The position numbers and the translations under genes were made by a program. A stretch of DNA of 64,000 nt from Streptomyces cinnabarinus (GTDB lineage: Bacteria > Actinomycetota > Actinomycetes > Streptomycetales > Streptomycetaceae): assembly GCF_027270315.1 (NCBI RefSeq), contig NZ_CP114413.1, forward strand, positions 3,968,001 through 4,032,000, read 5' to 3'. Each line of letters begins with the position of its first letter. The stretch's first letter is position 1. A model generated the notes under the pieces. The model saw only the letters and a program-made list of their open reading frames with translations, was not told the DNA's origin and did not search any database. Below are positions 42,118 to 48,908 of this stretch, piece by piece.

Positions 42118-43632
42118 GTGGCGCGCCGTAAGTCAGTGATGCAAGTGCTCGCTGAGGCATACAAAGCGAAGCAGCAGGCCAAGGCTGCTGAGCTAAAGCG
42201 TGCTCAGCAGAAGGAGCAGGCGGCCGCGAAGGCCGCTGAGGAGCGTCGACGCCGTCAGAAACGGGAAGCCGCCAAAGCCGATGCCGAGCGCGCCCGTCTG
42301 GTGGCCGCAGGACAGAAGCATCTGGAGCGGGAGCAAGCTGCACAGGAGCGTGAGGTCGCCCGTGTCGAGCGTGAGTTGGCCAAGCGCCAGGCCGAACGGC
42401 AGCGCGCAGCTGAGCAGCGCGAGCGGGAGCAGGCTCGTGTGGAGAAGGAGCGCCAGAAGCAGGCGCGAGAAACGCGCTTGCTGGAGCTGAAGGCTGATGC
42501 CGAGAAGCGCACTCGGCAGGCCCAAGAGCGCCTGGCGGAGCTACAGGCGGTGCTGACGGACCGGCCCAGGAACCTCAAGAGCTGGCACCCCTATGTCGAG
42601 CAGGCACTCGCCAAGCAGGGCCCGCAGGGCGTTGCAGACGCTGTGGAGGAAGTGCTGCGTGGCTCTTCCGTGCCCAAAGGCTGCCGTGTCGATGCGGGGG
42701 CGGCGTACATACCTGAGGCTCAGCAGCTCCTCATTGAGGTGGAACTACCTCAGCTTGATGTAGTGCCGGCCATGGTGACGTACCGGGTTATGGCACAGCG
42801 GACTGAGATCGTCGCTCAGCCGCGGAAGGAGGCCGAGACGAAGAAGGTTTACCGCACTCTGGTCGCCCGCCTTGCCCTGCGCGCACTGGACGAGGCCTTC
42901 TCCACCACCCCGCCTGATCTCGTCACAACGGTGGTGTTCAACGGGCATGTGAGTGCGAAGGATCGCGCAACCGGGCGGCCGGTGCGACCTTGCCTGGTGA
43001 GCGTGGTCGCCCAGCGTGAGCAGTTCGACGAACTCGTATTGGACGAGCCCGAGCTCGATGCGCAGGAGAGCCTGAAGTACCTCGGCGCTGTCGTCTCCCG
43101 CCATCCGCACGACCTGGAGGCAGTGCCCCCAGTCGTTGAGATCGATCTGTCGCGATACCGCATTACGGCGGATGTCGGCGCCGTGGCAGGACTCGACAGC
43201 CGACCCGACCTCCTGCAGATGGACCCCTTTGCGTTTGAGCGGCTTGTACGCGAACTGTTCGAAGCGATGGGCTTCGAGACGTGGCGTACTCAGGGCTCGC
43301 GAGATGACGGTGTGGACGCCGTCGCGGTCCAGCGGGACCCGGTCGGGACCACTGTCTTCGCCATCCAGGCGAAGAGGTCCAAAAATGCAGTGCCCGTTGA
43401 GACGGTTCGGGCATTGGCGGGGGTGATGCACGACAAGGCTGCTAGTCGCGGAGTCCTGGTGACGACCTCTTGGTTTGGCAAGGCAAGCGCTGACTTCGCT
43501 CACCGAAACGGCAGGATGCAGCTCATCAACGGGCGCAATCTCAAGGCGCTGCTCAAGGAACACCTGAATATGGACGTCTTGATCGACCTTCCCAAGACAC
43601 CTCCGGGTTGGCAGCCCTCTGACATCCAATGA
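42118..43632 (+). CDS. Mrr-type restriction endonuclease with N-terminal coiled coil
   Basis: A 504-residue protein. Residues 1-145 are an almost continuous Arg/Glu/Ala/Gln coiled coil (repeated REQ/EKER heptads). A middle domain (about 150-370) has no recognised fold. The C-terminal 120 residues form an Mrr-cat PD-(D/E)xK nuclease: FERLVRELFEAMGFETW, GVDAVAVQ with Asp400, FAIQAKR with Gln417-Ala-Lys419, and a RGVLVTTSWF strand. This fits a type IV-like nuclease acting on modified or foreign DNA. The GTG start has GGGGG 5-9 bp upstream. No methylase is nearby. Bracketed by att-like sites 3 and 4. Confidence 0.85.
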   Translation: MARRKSVMQVLAEAYKAKQQAKAAELKRAQQKEQAAAKAAEERRRRQKREAAKADAERARLVAAGQKHLEREQAAQEREVARVERELAKRQAERQRAAEQREREQARVEKERQKQARETRLLELKADAEKRTRQAQERLAELQAVLTDRPRNLKSWHPYVEQALAKQGPQGVADAVEEVLRGSSVPKGCRVDAGAAYIPEAQQLLIEVELPQLDVVPAMVTYRVMAQRTEIVAQPRKEAETKKVYRTLVARLALRALDEAFSTTPPDLVTTVVFNGHVSAKDRATGRPVRPCLVSVVAQREQFDELVLDEPELDAQESLKYLGAVVSRHPHDLEAVPPVVEIDLSRYRITADVGAVAGLDSRPDLLQMDPFAFERLVRELFEAMGFETWRTQGSRDDGVDAVAVQRDPVGTTVFAIQAKRSKNAVPVETVRALAGVMHDKAASRGVLVTTSWFGKASADFAHRNGRMQLINGRNLKALLKEHLNMDVLIDLPKTPPGWQPSDIQ

Positions 43633-43692
43633 GCCACCGTCCGGGCACAGCGGAGGCCAAGCCACAGCACTGCACCACAACCGCACCAGATC

Positions 43693-43808
43693 GAGCGGGG
43701 AACAGCGGGGAATCACGGTGAAAGCGGACAGCTCGATCGAGCCACGATGCAACCGTTCACCCAGGTCAGCGCCCAGACCGGCCCCACGAGATCGCAGCTT
43801 CCCAAGCT
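43693..43808 (+). repeat. att-like module, site 4
   Basis: GAGCGGGGAACAGCGGGGAA (from 43693), CAGGTCAGCGC (43762-43772) and AGCTTCCCAAGCT (43796-43808). The last two blocks are 34 bp apart as in site 2. It starts 60 bp after the nuclease stop and occupies most of the 326-bp gap before the receiver-like gene. Confidence 0.65.
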
Positions 43809-43958
43809 AAGGTCCCACCACGGCACCCAACTGCGCATTCGATCTTGACTCGGTCGGGGTGTCCAGTGGCGCCGATGACGTACACCCGAATCAGTAGTCG
43901 CTTCCGCATCCCGGGACGTAGCTAATCCAAGCTCCAGCCCAACCCCGTTCCGCTGAGC

Positions 43959-44597
43959 TCAGACCTCCGGCGCCCCGAACCTGATTCGCTCCATCAGATC
44001 GATTACGTAGTGCACGATTTCCACCGGGTTGTTGGTTGCGGCAAAGATACGTCGGTCAACACCCAATTCAGGATTGAAGTTGTGCGAGTGCACCACGACG
44101 GGAAGATCGACGTTTCCAGCCTCCAACTCACGCAGCATGCTGATCCCGGCCTGTGGATCTCCATCACGATCTATGTCGGTCAGGATGATGTCATACGGGC
44201 CATGCCTGAGCGCAATTAGTCCCTCGCCGGTTGAACGAGCTGTATCTACAACCATATCCATAGACCGGAGAAGGCTGATCAAGGCGCCGTTGTGCTCAGG
44301 GTGATCGTCAATCCAGAGGATCCTGCCGCTCCTCAGTGTGTCGGCTGCATGCTCCAGTCTGCTCAGGATTCCACGCCTCATGGTCGGCGTCACTGGGGTA
44401 TTGCTGCCTTCGGCGACTCGGTCGAGTAGTTGACCTGCCATCTCCACCTCAACTCCGAGAGCCCGCAGTGCGGTAACCCTAGGAACCAGGCTATGAATGA
44501 TCGTTCCTCGCAACGACAGGAATACGATGACGGCGAAGGCCGCCCAGAAGAGGCTGGGTAATGTGCCAATCAACTTGATCCATATCGCTTCCGGCAT
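43959..44597 (-). CDS. Membrane-anchored receiver-like (response-regulator-type) protein
   Basis: A 212-residue protein. One transmembrane helix (LPSLFWAAFAVIVFLSLRG, about 13-31), a short helical linker, then a CheY-like domain (about 92-205): ILWIDDHPEHN with acidic pair Asp97-Asp98, phospho-acceptor-like Asp141 in IILTDIDRDGD, and LPVVVHSH where a Ser/Thr is expected. The conserved Lys-Pro turn is replaced by an Asn-Asn-Pro sequence. No output domain or partner kinase is present. It may sense or titrate phosphate, or bind a partner without phosphorylation. Confidence 0.75.
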   Translation of the reverse strand: MPEAIWIKLIGTLPSLFWAAFAVIVFLSLRGTIIHSLVPRVTALRALGVEVEMAGQLLDRVAEGSNTPVTPTMRRGILSRLEHAADTLRSGRILWIDDHPEHNGALISLLRSMDMVVDTARSTGEGLIALRHGPYDIILTDIDRDGDPQAGISMLRELEAGNVDLPVVVHSHNFNPELGVDRRIFAATNNPVEIVHYVIDLMERIRFGAPEV

Positions 44598-45269
44598 GTG
44601 GTCATGATCCGCCCTGGCCGCTGGGGCTGTACAGCAAACGAGTGCATCAGCCGAATCCTCTGGACCGTGCGAGTTTGTGCAACGATGGCGCAGGACAACC
44701 GCAGGTGACCTGTCCCAGGCTGCTCAGACAGTCGCCGGCAAGCCACAGCGGGGCAGATGGCGTCGTGTGGAACCGCGGCCAGCGCGGCGAGCGGGACGAC
44801 ACCCTCAGGTCCGTGACCGGGAACCCGTGATGGCCACCCGTCTCAGTTTCCGTCTCATTCAGCCGCGTTCACGGCCGTTCAGGCGAGACCACGAGTCGGC
44901 TGCAACCCACGAGCGGGCCGCCCATGAACGCAGGTGAACGCCCCTGCATGCCGCCCGCCACCCCACCACCACAGTTGGAAAGCGTGTTAACCGAGTGATG
45001 AGGGGGTGGGGTCTGCGGCCTGCAACATAGTCCCGAGGTGGCTCCCACGGACCTTTGTGCCCACCCCCCTTGACCGCGGACCTCGAAGGTTCTCTGGCCG
45101 GTCTCACTCCACCAGGCAAGCTAGCAAGGGGCACTGACAACGGCCTGTCACGCAGCCTGGGGCTCGATCAGGCGAGCAGCCCTCCCGACGGGCTATCACC
45201 ATGGCCTACCCGAAGCAAAGGGTCATACAAGGACATCCGAGGGCGCTCGGCGACGACCGGAGACATGGA
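44598..45269. other. Gene-less 670 bp with a tRNA-Ser-like att fragment
   Basis: No coding region is supported. GTTGGAAAGCGTGTT at 44974-44988 resembles the anticodon loop and 3' stem of tRNA-Ser(GGA). It is preceded at about 44870-44945 by repeats of the GTTCAGGCGA/GGTGAACG type, like the region beside integrase attP sites. It is probably a fossil of another integrative element. Confidence 0.45.
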
Positions 45270-45315
45270 AAAGCGGGGTAGCTCAGAAGGATCTTCATCC
45301 GAGCTACCCCGCTTT
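45270..45315 (-). terminator. Terminator of the six-gene island operon
   Basis: AAAGCGGGGTAGCTC and GAGCTACCCCGCTTT: a perfect 15-bp stem with a 16-nt loop, 12 bp after the last gene of the leftward operon. Confidence 0.92.
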
Positions 45316-45326
45316 CCGAGACAGCG

Positions 45327-45617
45327 CTACTCAAACGGTGTCAGTCGGTGACCGCGGCTGATCGCCACGCGGAGTGTGTCCCGCAGGGCTCCTGCCAGGT
45401 CCTTCGCCAGGAGCCGCAGGTCGTTCGAGTCCGTATTGGTGTCGTCGAGCGTGGCTAACGCTCGGTCCAGAAGTTCGGTCGCCGCGCCGAGTTGCGTTGA
45501 TTCGACGTAGTCGGCCAAGCGGGACAAGTAGCCGTCACTGTCATCGGTGATGAGGTGGCAGGGCTTGCCGTCGGGGCCCGTCCACGGGAGAAGCCGGGGT
45601 TCGCTCGGCATCGTCAT
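45327..45617 (-). CDS. Conserved small protein, last gene of the island operon
   Basis: A 96-residue protein: an N-terminal PWTGPDGKPCHLITDDSDGYLSRLAD segment, then two helices (TQLGAATELLDRALATLDD and LRLLAKDLAGALRDTLRVAISRG). Its start overlaps the GntR stop by 4 bp, so translation is coupled. It resembles small proteins that accompany regulators in Streptomyces mobile elements; the function is unknown. Confidence 0.75.
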   Translation of the reverse strand: MTMPSEPRLLPWTGPDGKPCHLITDDSDGYLSRLADYVESTQLGAATELLDRALATLDDTNTDSNDLRLLAKDLAGALRDTLRVAISRGHRLTPFE

Positions 45618-46357
45618 TCTTCCGCCGCCCTCTCTTCGATCACGTGGTGAGTGGTGAACACCGCGTCGACGCGGTCACCAGGTAGCACCAGGAGCGCGGC
45701 CTCGACGACGCGTCCAGTGGTATCGGCTGTCTGGCGCGTAATCGCGAGGACTGCCAGGGCCGAGCTGATCCGAAGGGTGGATGCCTCCTCCGGTGTCGGG
45801 AGGCGGACGCTGAGCCTCTCCCGGACTTCCGCCAGTGGTCGACGGAGCTCCAGCAGGCGCCGCATCACCCCGTCGAAGGAGGGCGACTCGCAGGGCACGG
45901 CGGCCGGCACCAGGTCGCAAGGGACGTAGATCCGAGCCAGGCTGTGCGGTCTCTCGCCCTCATGGCTGAGACAGATGAACTCGGTCAGGGGGCTGTTAGT
46001 CGACGCCTTCATCAAGGTCGTGAGGTGCCCGCGGGCCTGAATCTTCGTGGTGCGGACGGTGACCCTCAGAGCTGCATCAGCCACGATCTGTGCGGCGAGC
46101 GTTCGGCGCCCTCCCTCGTACGTGATTCTGCTGAGGGGACGGCAAACGTAGTTCCCCTTGCCATGGACCTTTTCGACCAGGCCCTCAACTTGGAGCACAG
46201 CGAGAGCGTTTCGCAGTGTCGGTGTGCTGACCCTGTATTGCGCGGCGAGGTGCGACTCCGATGGAAGGCGCTCACCATGCCTGATCCGGCCGGTGGCAAT
46301 CCTGTGCCGGAGGTCATGCGCGATAGCGTCGCGACGAGAGGGCACGGGACGGATCAC
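45614..46357 (-). CDS. GntR/UTRA-type transcriptional regulator (island operon)
   Basis: A 247-residue protein. The GntR winged helix is near the N-terminus (RRDAIAHDLRHRIATGRIRHGERLPSESHLAAQYRVSTPTLRNALAVLQVEGLVEKVHGKGNYV), followed by an HutC/UTRA ligand domain with VRERLSVRLPTPEEASTL and LAITRQTADTTGRVVEAALLVLPGDRV. GTG start. Its 5' end overlaps the preceding gene by 44 bp. Similar regulators (KorSA type) control transfer genes in Streptomyces integrative elements. Confidence 0.88.
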   Translation of the reverse strand: MIRPVPSRRDAIAHDLRHRIATGRIRHGERLPSESHLAAQYRVSTPTLRNALAVLQVEGLVEKVHGKGNYVCRPLSRITYEGGRRTLAAQIVADAALRVTVRTTKIQARGHLTTLMKASTNSPLTEFICLSHEGERPHSLARIYVPCDLVPAAVPCESPSFDGVMRRLLELRRPLAEVRERLSVRLPTPEEASTLRISSALAVLAITRQTADTTGRVVEAALLVLPGDRVDAVFTTHHVIEERAAEE

Positions 46358-46583
46358 CGCCTCGCACTCTCAGGAGCCGCAAGGCGATCAGGCGGGTCCG
46401 CGTGTGCAGCGTCAGCCACTCGCCCGAGTCGAAGACAAGCCGCTTGGCCCCGTTGGGCAGTTGGAAGATGTCGGCCACTCGGTACTGCTGGCCTCCGACT
46501 TGGATCACGTCGCCGCGCTGCACACTGGCCGCGCTGATCTCGACGGGGGAAAGCAGTTCGCCCCCGGGTGTTCCTCCCCTCAC
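46314..46583 (-). CDS. Small beta-rich protein of the island operon
   Basis: An 89-residue protein with a GTG start after GGAGGTGA. The core SAASVQRGDVIQVGGQQYRVADIFQLPNGAKRLVFDSGEWLTLHTRTRLIALRLLR suggests a small beta barrel. Its start codon overlaps the stop of the previous gene (GTGA) and its 3' end overlaps the GntR gene by 44 bp. No named family was recognised. Confidence 0.75.
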   Translation of the reverse strand: MRGGTPGGELLSPVEISAASVQRGDVIQVGGQQYRVADIFQLPNGAKRLVFDSGEWLTLHTRTRLIALRLLRVRGGDPSRALSSRRYRA

Positions 46584-46783
46584 CGCGTCACCTCCGTCGG
46601 AGATTCTCGACCCATGGTCCTGTGGCACGAGCAGGCGCAGGACTCGTAGATCACCGGTACGTCGACCGGTGCAGTGATCGGGGAGGACTCCGCACATGCG
46701 GAGTGCGTGCCGATCCGGCAGGAGCTCGACCGGTACGAGTCGGCCTCCGCCTGTGTGACGTGGGGTTGTTGGCGGGGAGGCAT
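46580..46783 (-). CDS. Cys-rich small protein of the island operon
   Basis: A 67-residue protein with a possible zinc site: SSSCRIGTHSACAESSP and VPVIYESCACSCHRTMG supply four or more Cys plus two His. Proteins with a C-x-x-x-x-H-x-x-C ... C-x-C-x-C-H pattern are common next to GntR genes in streptomycete elements. Its ATG overlaps the upstream stop (TGATG). Confidence 0.75.
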   Translation of the reverse strand: MPPRQQPHVTQAEADSYRSSSCRIGTHSACAESSPITAPVDVPVIYESCACSCHRTMGRESPTEVTR

Positions 46784-47067
46784 CAGTGATCACCCACCGC
46801 GGCGAACCGGGGCCCAGTCGACGAGCAGTGCCGTGCGTGTGCGCGTGTCTCACTGGCCAGTACGTACGGGCGCACGAGCGCTGTCTCCTCGCCCACGAGA
46901 ACGCCTGTTGTGTGGTCGCCGCCTTGGCTAATGAACCGCGGTGCGCGGTAAGCGACTTCAGACGAGGCGGGTAACGGCCGGACATGCCCTGCGGGGCGAC
47001 GGTGCCTGCCCTTGTGGAGGTATCGCCTCCTGAGGCGCGCGACGGTGCGGCGGATACGATTGAACAC
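46783..47067 (-). CDS. Basic small protein of the island operon
   Basis: A 94-residue protein. The start FNRIRRTVARLRRRYLHKGRHRR is strongly basic; the middle VGEETALVRPYVLASETRAHARH is conserved in similar proteins of Streptomyces elements. GTG start. It may bind nucleic acid, but no domain supports this. Overlapping or near-overlapping junctions on its 3' side show it is part of the operon. Confidence 0.7.
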   Translation of the reverse strand: MFNRIRRTVARLRRRYLHKGRHRRPAGHVRPLPASSEVAYRAPRFISQGGDHTTGVLVGEETALVRPYVLASETRAHARHCSSTGPRFAAVGDH

Positions 47068-47079
47068 GGTGCTCAGCTC

Positions 47080-47358
47080 CTATCGCTGATGGCCTGGTCC
47101 CCCGACATCGCCCGTCGCGGGGACCGCTTTGCGTACGACCGCCCAGAGCGTGCGGTCGCCCGAACTGGTGGCGAGGAGGCCGAAGCGGTCGGCCATGGCC
47201 ACCGCCTCCAGCGCCCCCTGCCATGACTCGGCGGAGAGTGATCGCGGCACCTCCGCCTCGATGGCCGTGCAGTCGTCGCGCTCCTCCACACGGGTGGCGA
47301 GCCCGACGGCCGATAACCGGGATGCGATGGCCTCCGCGCTCACCTCTGAAGCAGGCAC
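47080..47358 (-). CDS. First gene of the island operon, small protein of unknown function
   Basis: A 92-residue protein starting VPASEVSAEAIASRLSAVGL, with LATRVEERDDCTAIEAEVPRSLSAESWQGALEAVAMADRFGLLATSSGDRTLWAVVRKAVP. The alpha/beta pattern suggests a small ferredoxin-like fold. The GTG at 47358 is chosen because GGAGG lies 7 bp upstream. It is divergent from the GntR gene at 47438 and probably shares its operators. Confidence 0.72.
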   Translation of the reverse strand: MPASEVSAEAIASRLSAVGLATRVEERDDCTAIEAEVPRSLSAESWQGALEAVAMADRFGLLATSSGDRTLWAVVRKAVPATGDVGGPGHQR

Positions 47359-47397
47359 AGGGCATCCTCCGGCCACCGGCGATCACTTTGAGTAAAG

Positions 47398-47428
47398 CTA
47401 GTTAACTAGATTAGAGCTAGTGGACTAG
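47398..47428. promoter_or_regulatory. Paired GntR operators
   Basis: CTAGTTAACTAG (47398-47409) and CTAGTGGACTAG (47417-47428) follow CTAGT-N2-ACTAG, 19 bp apart, between the divergent operon and GntR gene. TAGATT at 47425-47430 could be a -10 element only 7-8 bp before the ATG, implying a leaderless GntR transcript. The sites overlap this promoter, which fits autorepression. Confidence 0.7.
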
Positions 47429-47437
47429 ATTTTCCAT

Positions 47438-48193
47438 ATGCCTGAGCAGCCGCCTTATCTCCGCATCGCCGACGAACTCCGGCGGCGGATCGCGGAGCAC
47501 GAGTGGGAGCCGGGGGACCGGCTTCCCTCCCGCGCCCAGATCGGCCAGGAGTGCGGCGTGGGCGACAACGTGGTGCGCCGGGCGCAGGAGTTGCTGATCT
47601 CCCAGGGGGTCTTGGAAGGCCGCGCCGGTTCCGGTACCTACGTCGCCGAGCCTCGGCAGCGGGTGCGGGTGGTCCGGTCGTCGGCGCGCGAGCAGCCCAG
47701 CGGGTCTCCGTTCCGCGCGGACATGAAGGCCCTCGGCAGGCAAGGCGATTGGGAGAGCCGGACCGAGGCCAAGGTCCCCGCACCGGCTGAGATCGCCACC
47801 CGTCTCGGCATCGCCGAGGGTGAGCTGTGCGTCCGCACCGCCTACGAGCTCCTCGCCGACGGCAAGCCTGTGCAGCTGTCGACGAGTTGGGAGCCGTACG
47901 ACCTCACTGCGGGCACGCTCGTCGTCCTCCCCGAGGGCGGGCCGCACGCCGGAGCAGGCGTCGTGAACCGCATGGCCGAGATCGGCATCATCGTCAGCCA
48001 CGCCGTGGAGCAGCCCGAGCCCCGGCAGGCCACCGCCGAGGAGGCTTCGCTACTCGGCATCCAGAAGGCCGCACTCGTCACGCACATCCGGCGGCCGTAC
48101 TACAGCGACCAGGGGCGGCCCGTGGAAACGGCGGACATCGTCGTACCCGCCGCACACTGCGAGATCGTCTACGAGATTCCGATCAACCGGTGA
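47438..48193 (+). CDS. GntR/UTRA-type transcriptional regulator
   Basis: A 251-residue protein: GntR winged helix (YLRIADELRRRIAEHEWEPGDRLPSRAQIGQECGVGDNVVRRAQELLISQGVLEGRAGSGTYV) and UTRA domain (AEIATRLGIAEGELCVRTAYELLADGKPVQLSTSWEPYDLT ... EEASLLGIQKAALVTHIRRPYY). No Shine-Dalgarno precedes the ATG. It is divergent from the six-gene operon and likely represses both transcripts through the paired CTAGT sites. Confidence 0.9.
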   Translation: MPEQPPYLRIADELRRRIAEHEWEPGDRLPSRAQIGQECGVGDNVVRRAQELLISQGVLEGRAGSGTYVAEPRQRVRVVRSSAREQPSGSPFRADMKALGRQGDWESRTEAKVPAPAEIATRLGIAEGELCVRTAYELLADGKPVQLSTSWEPYDLTAGTLVVLPEGGPHAGAGVVNRMAEIGIIVSHAVEQPEPRQATAEEASLLGIQKAALVTHIRRPYYSDQGRPVETADIVVPAAHCEIVYEIPINR

Positions 48194-48288
48194 TCGCGCC
48201 GCTTGCGTCGAGACCTCCGACGACATCTCCCACATAGGCCACCTACTTCCTTCGCACGCCAGGATTTCCCATTCGAGAGCAGGTGTCC

Positions 48289-48304
48289 TTACCCAGGTGG
48301 GTAA
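48289..48304. promoter_or_regulatory. Palindrome TTACCCAGGTGGGTAA upstream of the cold-shock gene
   Basis: Six-base arms with a 4-nt centre. The sequence GGTGGGTAMATCT of its right half (48297-48309) recurs at 48376-48388. Both lie in the 298-bp leader of the cold-shock-domain gene. The binding factor is unknown. Confidence 0.4.
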
Positions 48305-48491
48305 ATCTCTGGATCTTGCGGCGCCGATGACCTGAGCATGAGCCTGCTCGTACTCAACGCGGAAGTCTGTGCCACGGTGGGTACATCTTCGGGCGGCATG
48401 ACTGCCACGTCACAGTGCTTCCCACGGAGGACCGTGCCAGCCTGAGCGGTCAGATCTTTGTGATCTTGTGGGATCGATGGGAGAGAGGCAG

Positions 48492-48764
48492 ATGAGTCGG
48501 CGCAGAGGGACCCGTAAGGTCGCCGCAGTCGTGACTGCGACTGTGCGCGAGTGGAGCGACGAGGAGGGTTGGGGTGTGCTCGACTCGCCCGAGACTCCGG
48601 GAGGGTGCTTCGGCCACTACTCCGACATTCAGGCGCCCGGCTTTCGCACACTGTCACCGGGGCAACAGGTCGATCTCACCTGGGAAGCACCCGGCTTCAA
48701 GCAGGACGGGTACGACTACCGGGCGGTGAGCATCGTTCCTCGCCCGGCTGACATCCACAGCTGA
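48492..48764 (+). CDS. Cold-shock-domain protein, divergent
   Basis: A 90-residue protein. After an Arg-rich start (MSRRRGTRKVAAVV), the sequence VTATVREWSDEEGWGVLDSP ... CFGHYSDIQAPGFRTLSPGQQVDLTWEA follows the CSD pattern. The aromatic RNP1 motif (usual KGFGFI) is replaced by EGWGVL. It probably binds single-stranded nucleic acid. It is the last gene inside the right att repeat. The ATG follows GAGAGAGG. Confidence 0.8.
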   Translation: MSRRRGTRKVAAVVTATVREWSDEEGWGVLDSPETPGGCFGHYSDIQAPGFRTLSPGQQVDLTWEAPGFKQDGYDYRAVSIVPRPADIHS

Positions 48765-48872
48765 CATCAACGGCCGCGAACGCTGCCACACCGAAGCGAC
48801 CACAGCCGGACCAACGGCAAACCGTGCCACGCCGTTTCAGCACCCCGCATGACGCGGTGATCGAACTCCTAG

Positions 48873-48908
48873 AGCGGGTGTCGCAGGTTCGAATCCTGCC
48901 GGGGGCAC
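48873..48908 (+). repeat. att repeat, right
   Basis: A 36-bp exact copy of the 3' part of tRNA-Arg(CCU) at 38011-38046. It lacks a tRNA 5' half, so it marks the far end of the island rather than a second tRNA. Confidence 0.95.

Larger units (their letters stand above)
38011..48908. mobile_element. Genomic island integrated at tRNA-Arg(CCU) (degenerate integrative element)
   Basis: Bounded by direct repeats of the tRNA 3' half, with a tyrosine integrase remnant just inside the left end, as in actinomycete integrative elements. Codon use and GC are visibly lower than in the flanks (for example 39.1-39.7 kb). No replication, excisionase or transfer genes were found, so the element is probably immobile unless helped in trans. 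Cargo is described in separate entries. Confidence 0.9.

Noticed and set aside
39144..45326. Complete known anti-phage system (for example BREX, DISARM, CBASS, Zorya)
   Set aside because: No methylase, helicase, cyclase, phospholipase or motor genes are present; only a lone Mrr-type nuclease and unknown membrane proteins.
45327..48193. Conjugation (Tra) or replication (Rep) module
   Set aside because: The genes are small unknown proteins and two GntR regulators; no FtsK/TraB-like ATPase or replication initiator was found.
48866..48908. Second tRNA-Arg-like sequence
   Set aside because: Only the 3' half of the tRNA is present; the acceptor 5' strand, D arm and 5' anticodon stem are missing. 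It is the right att repeat.
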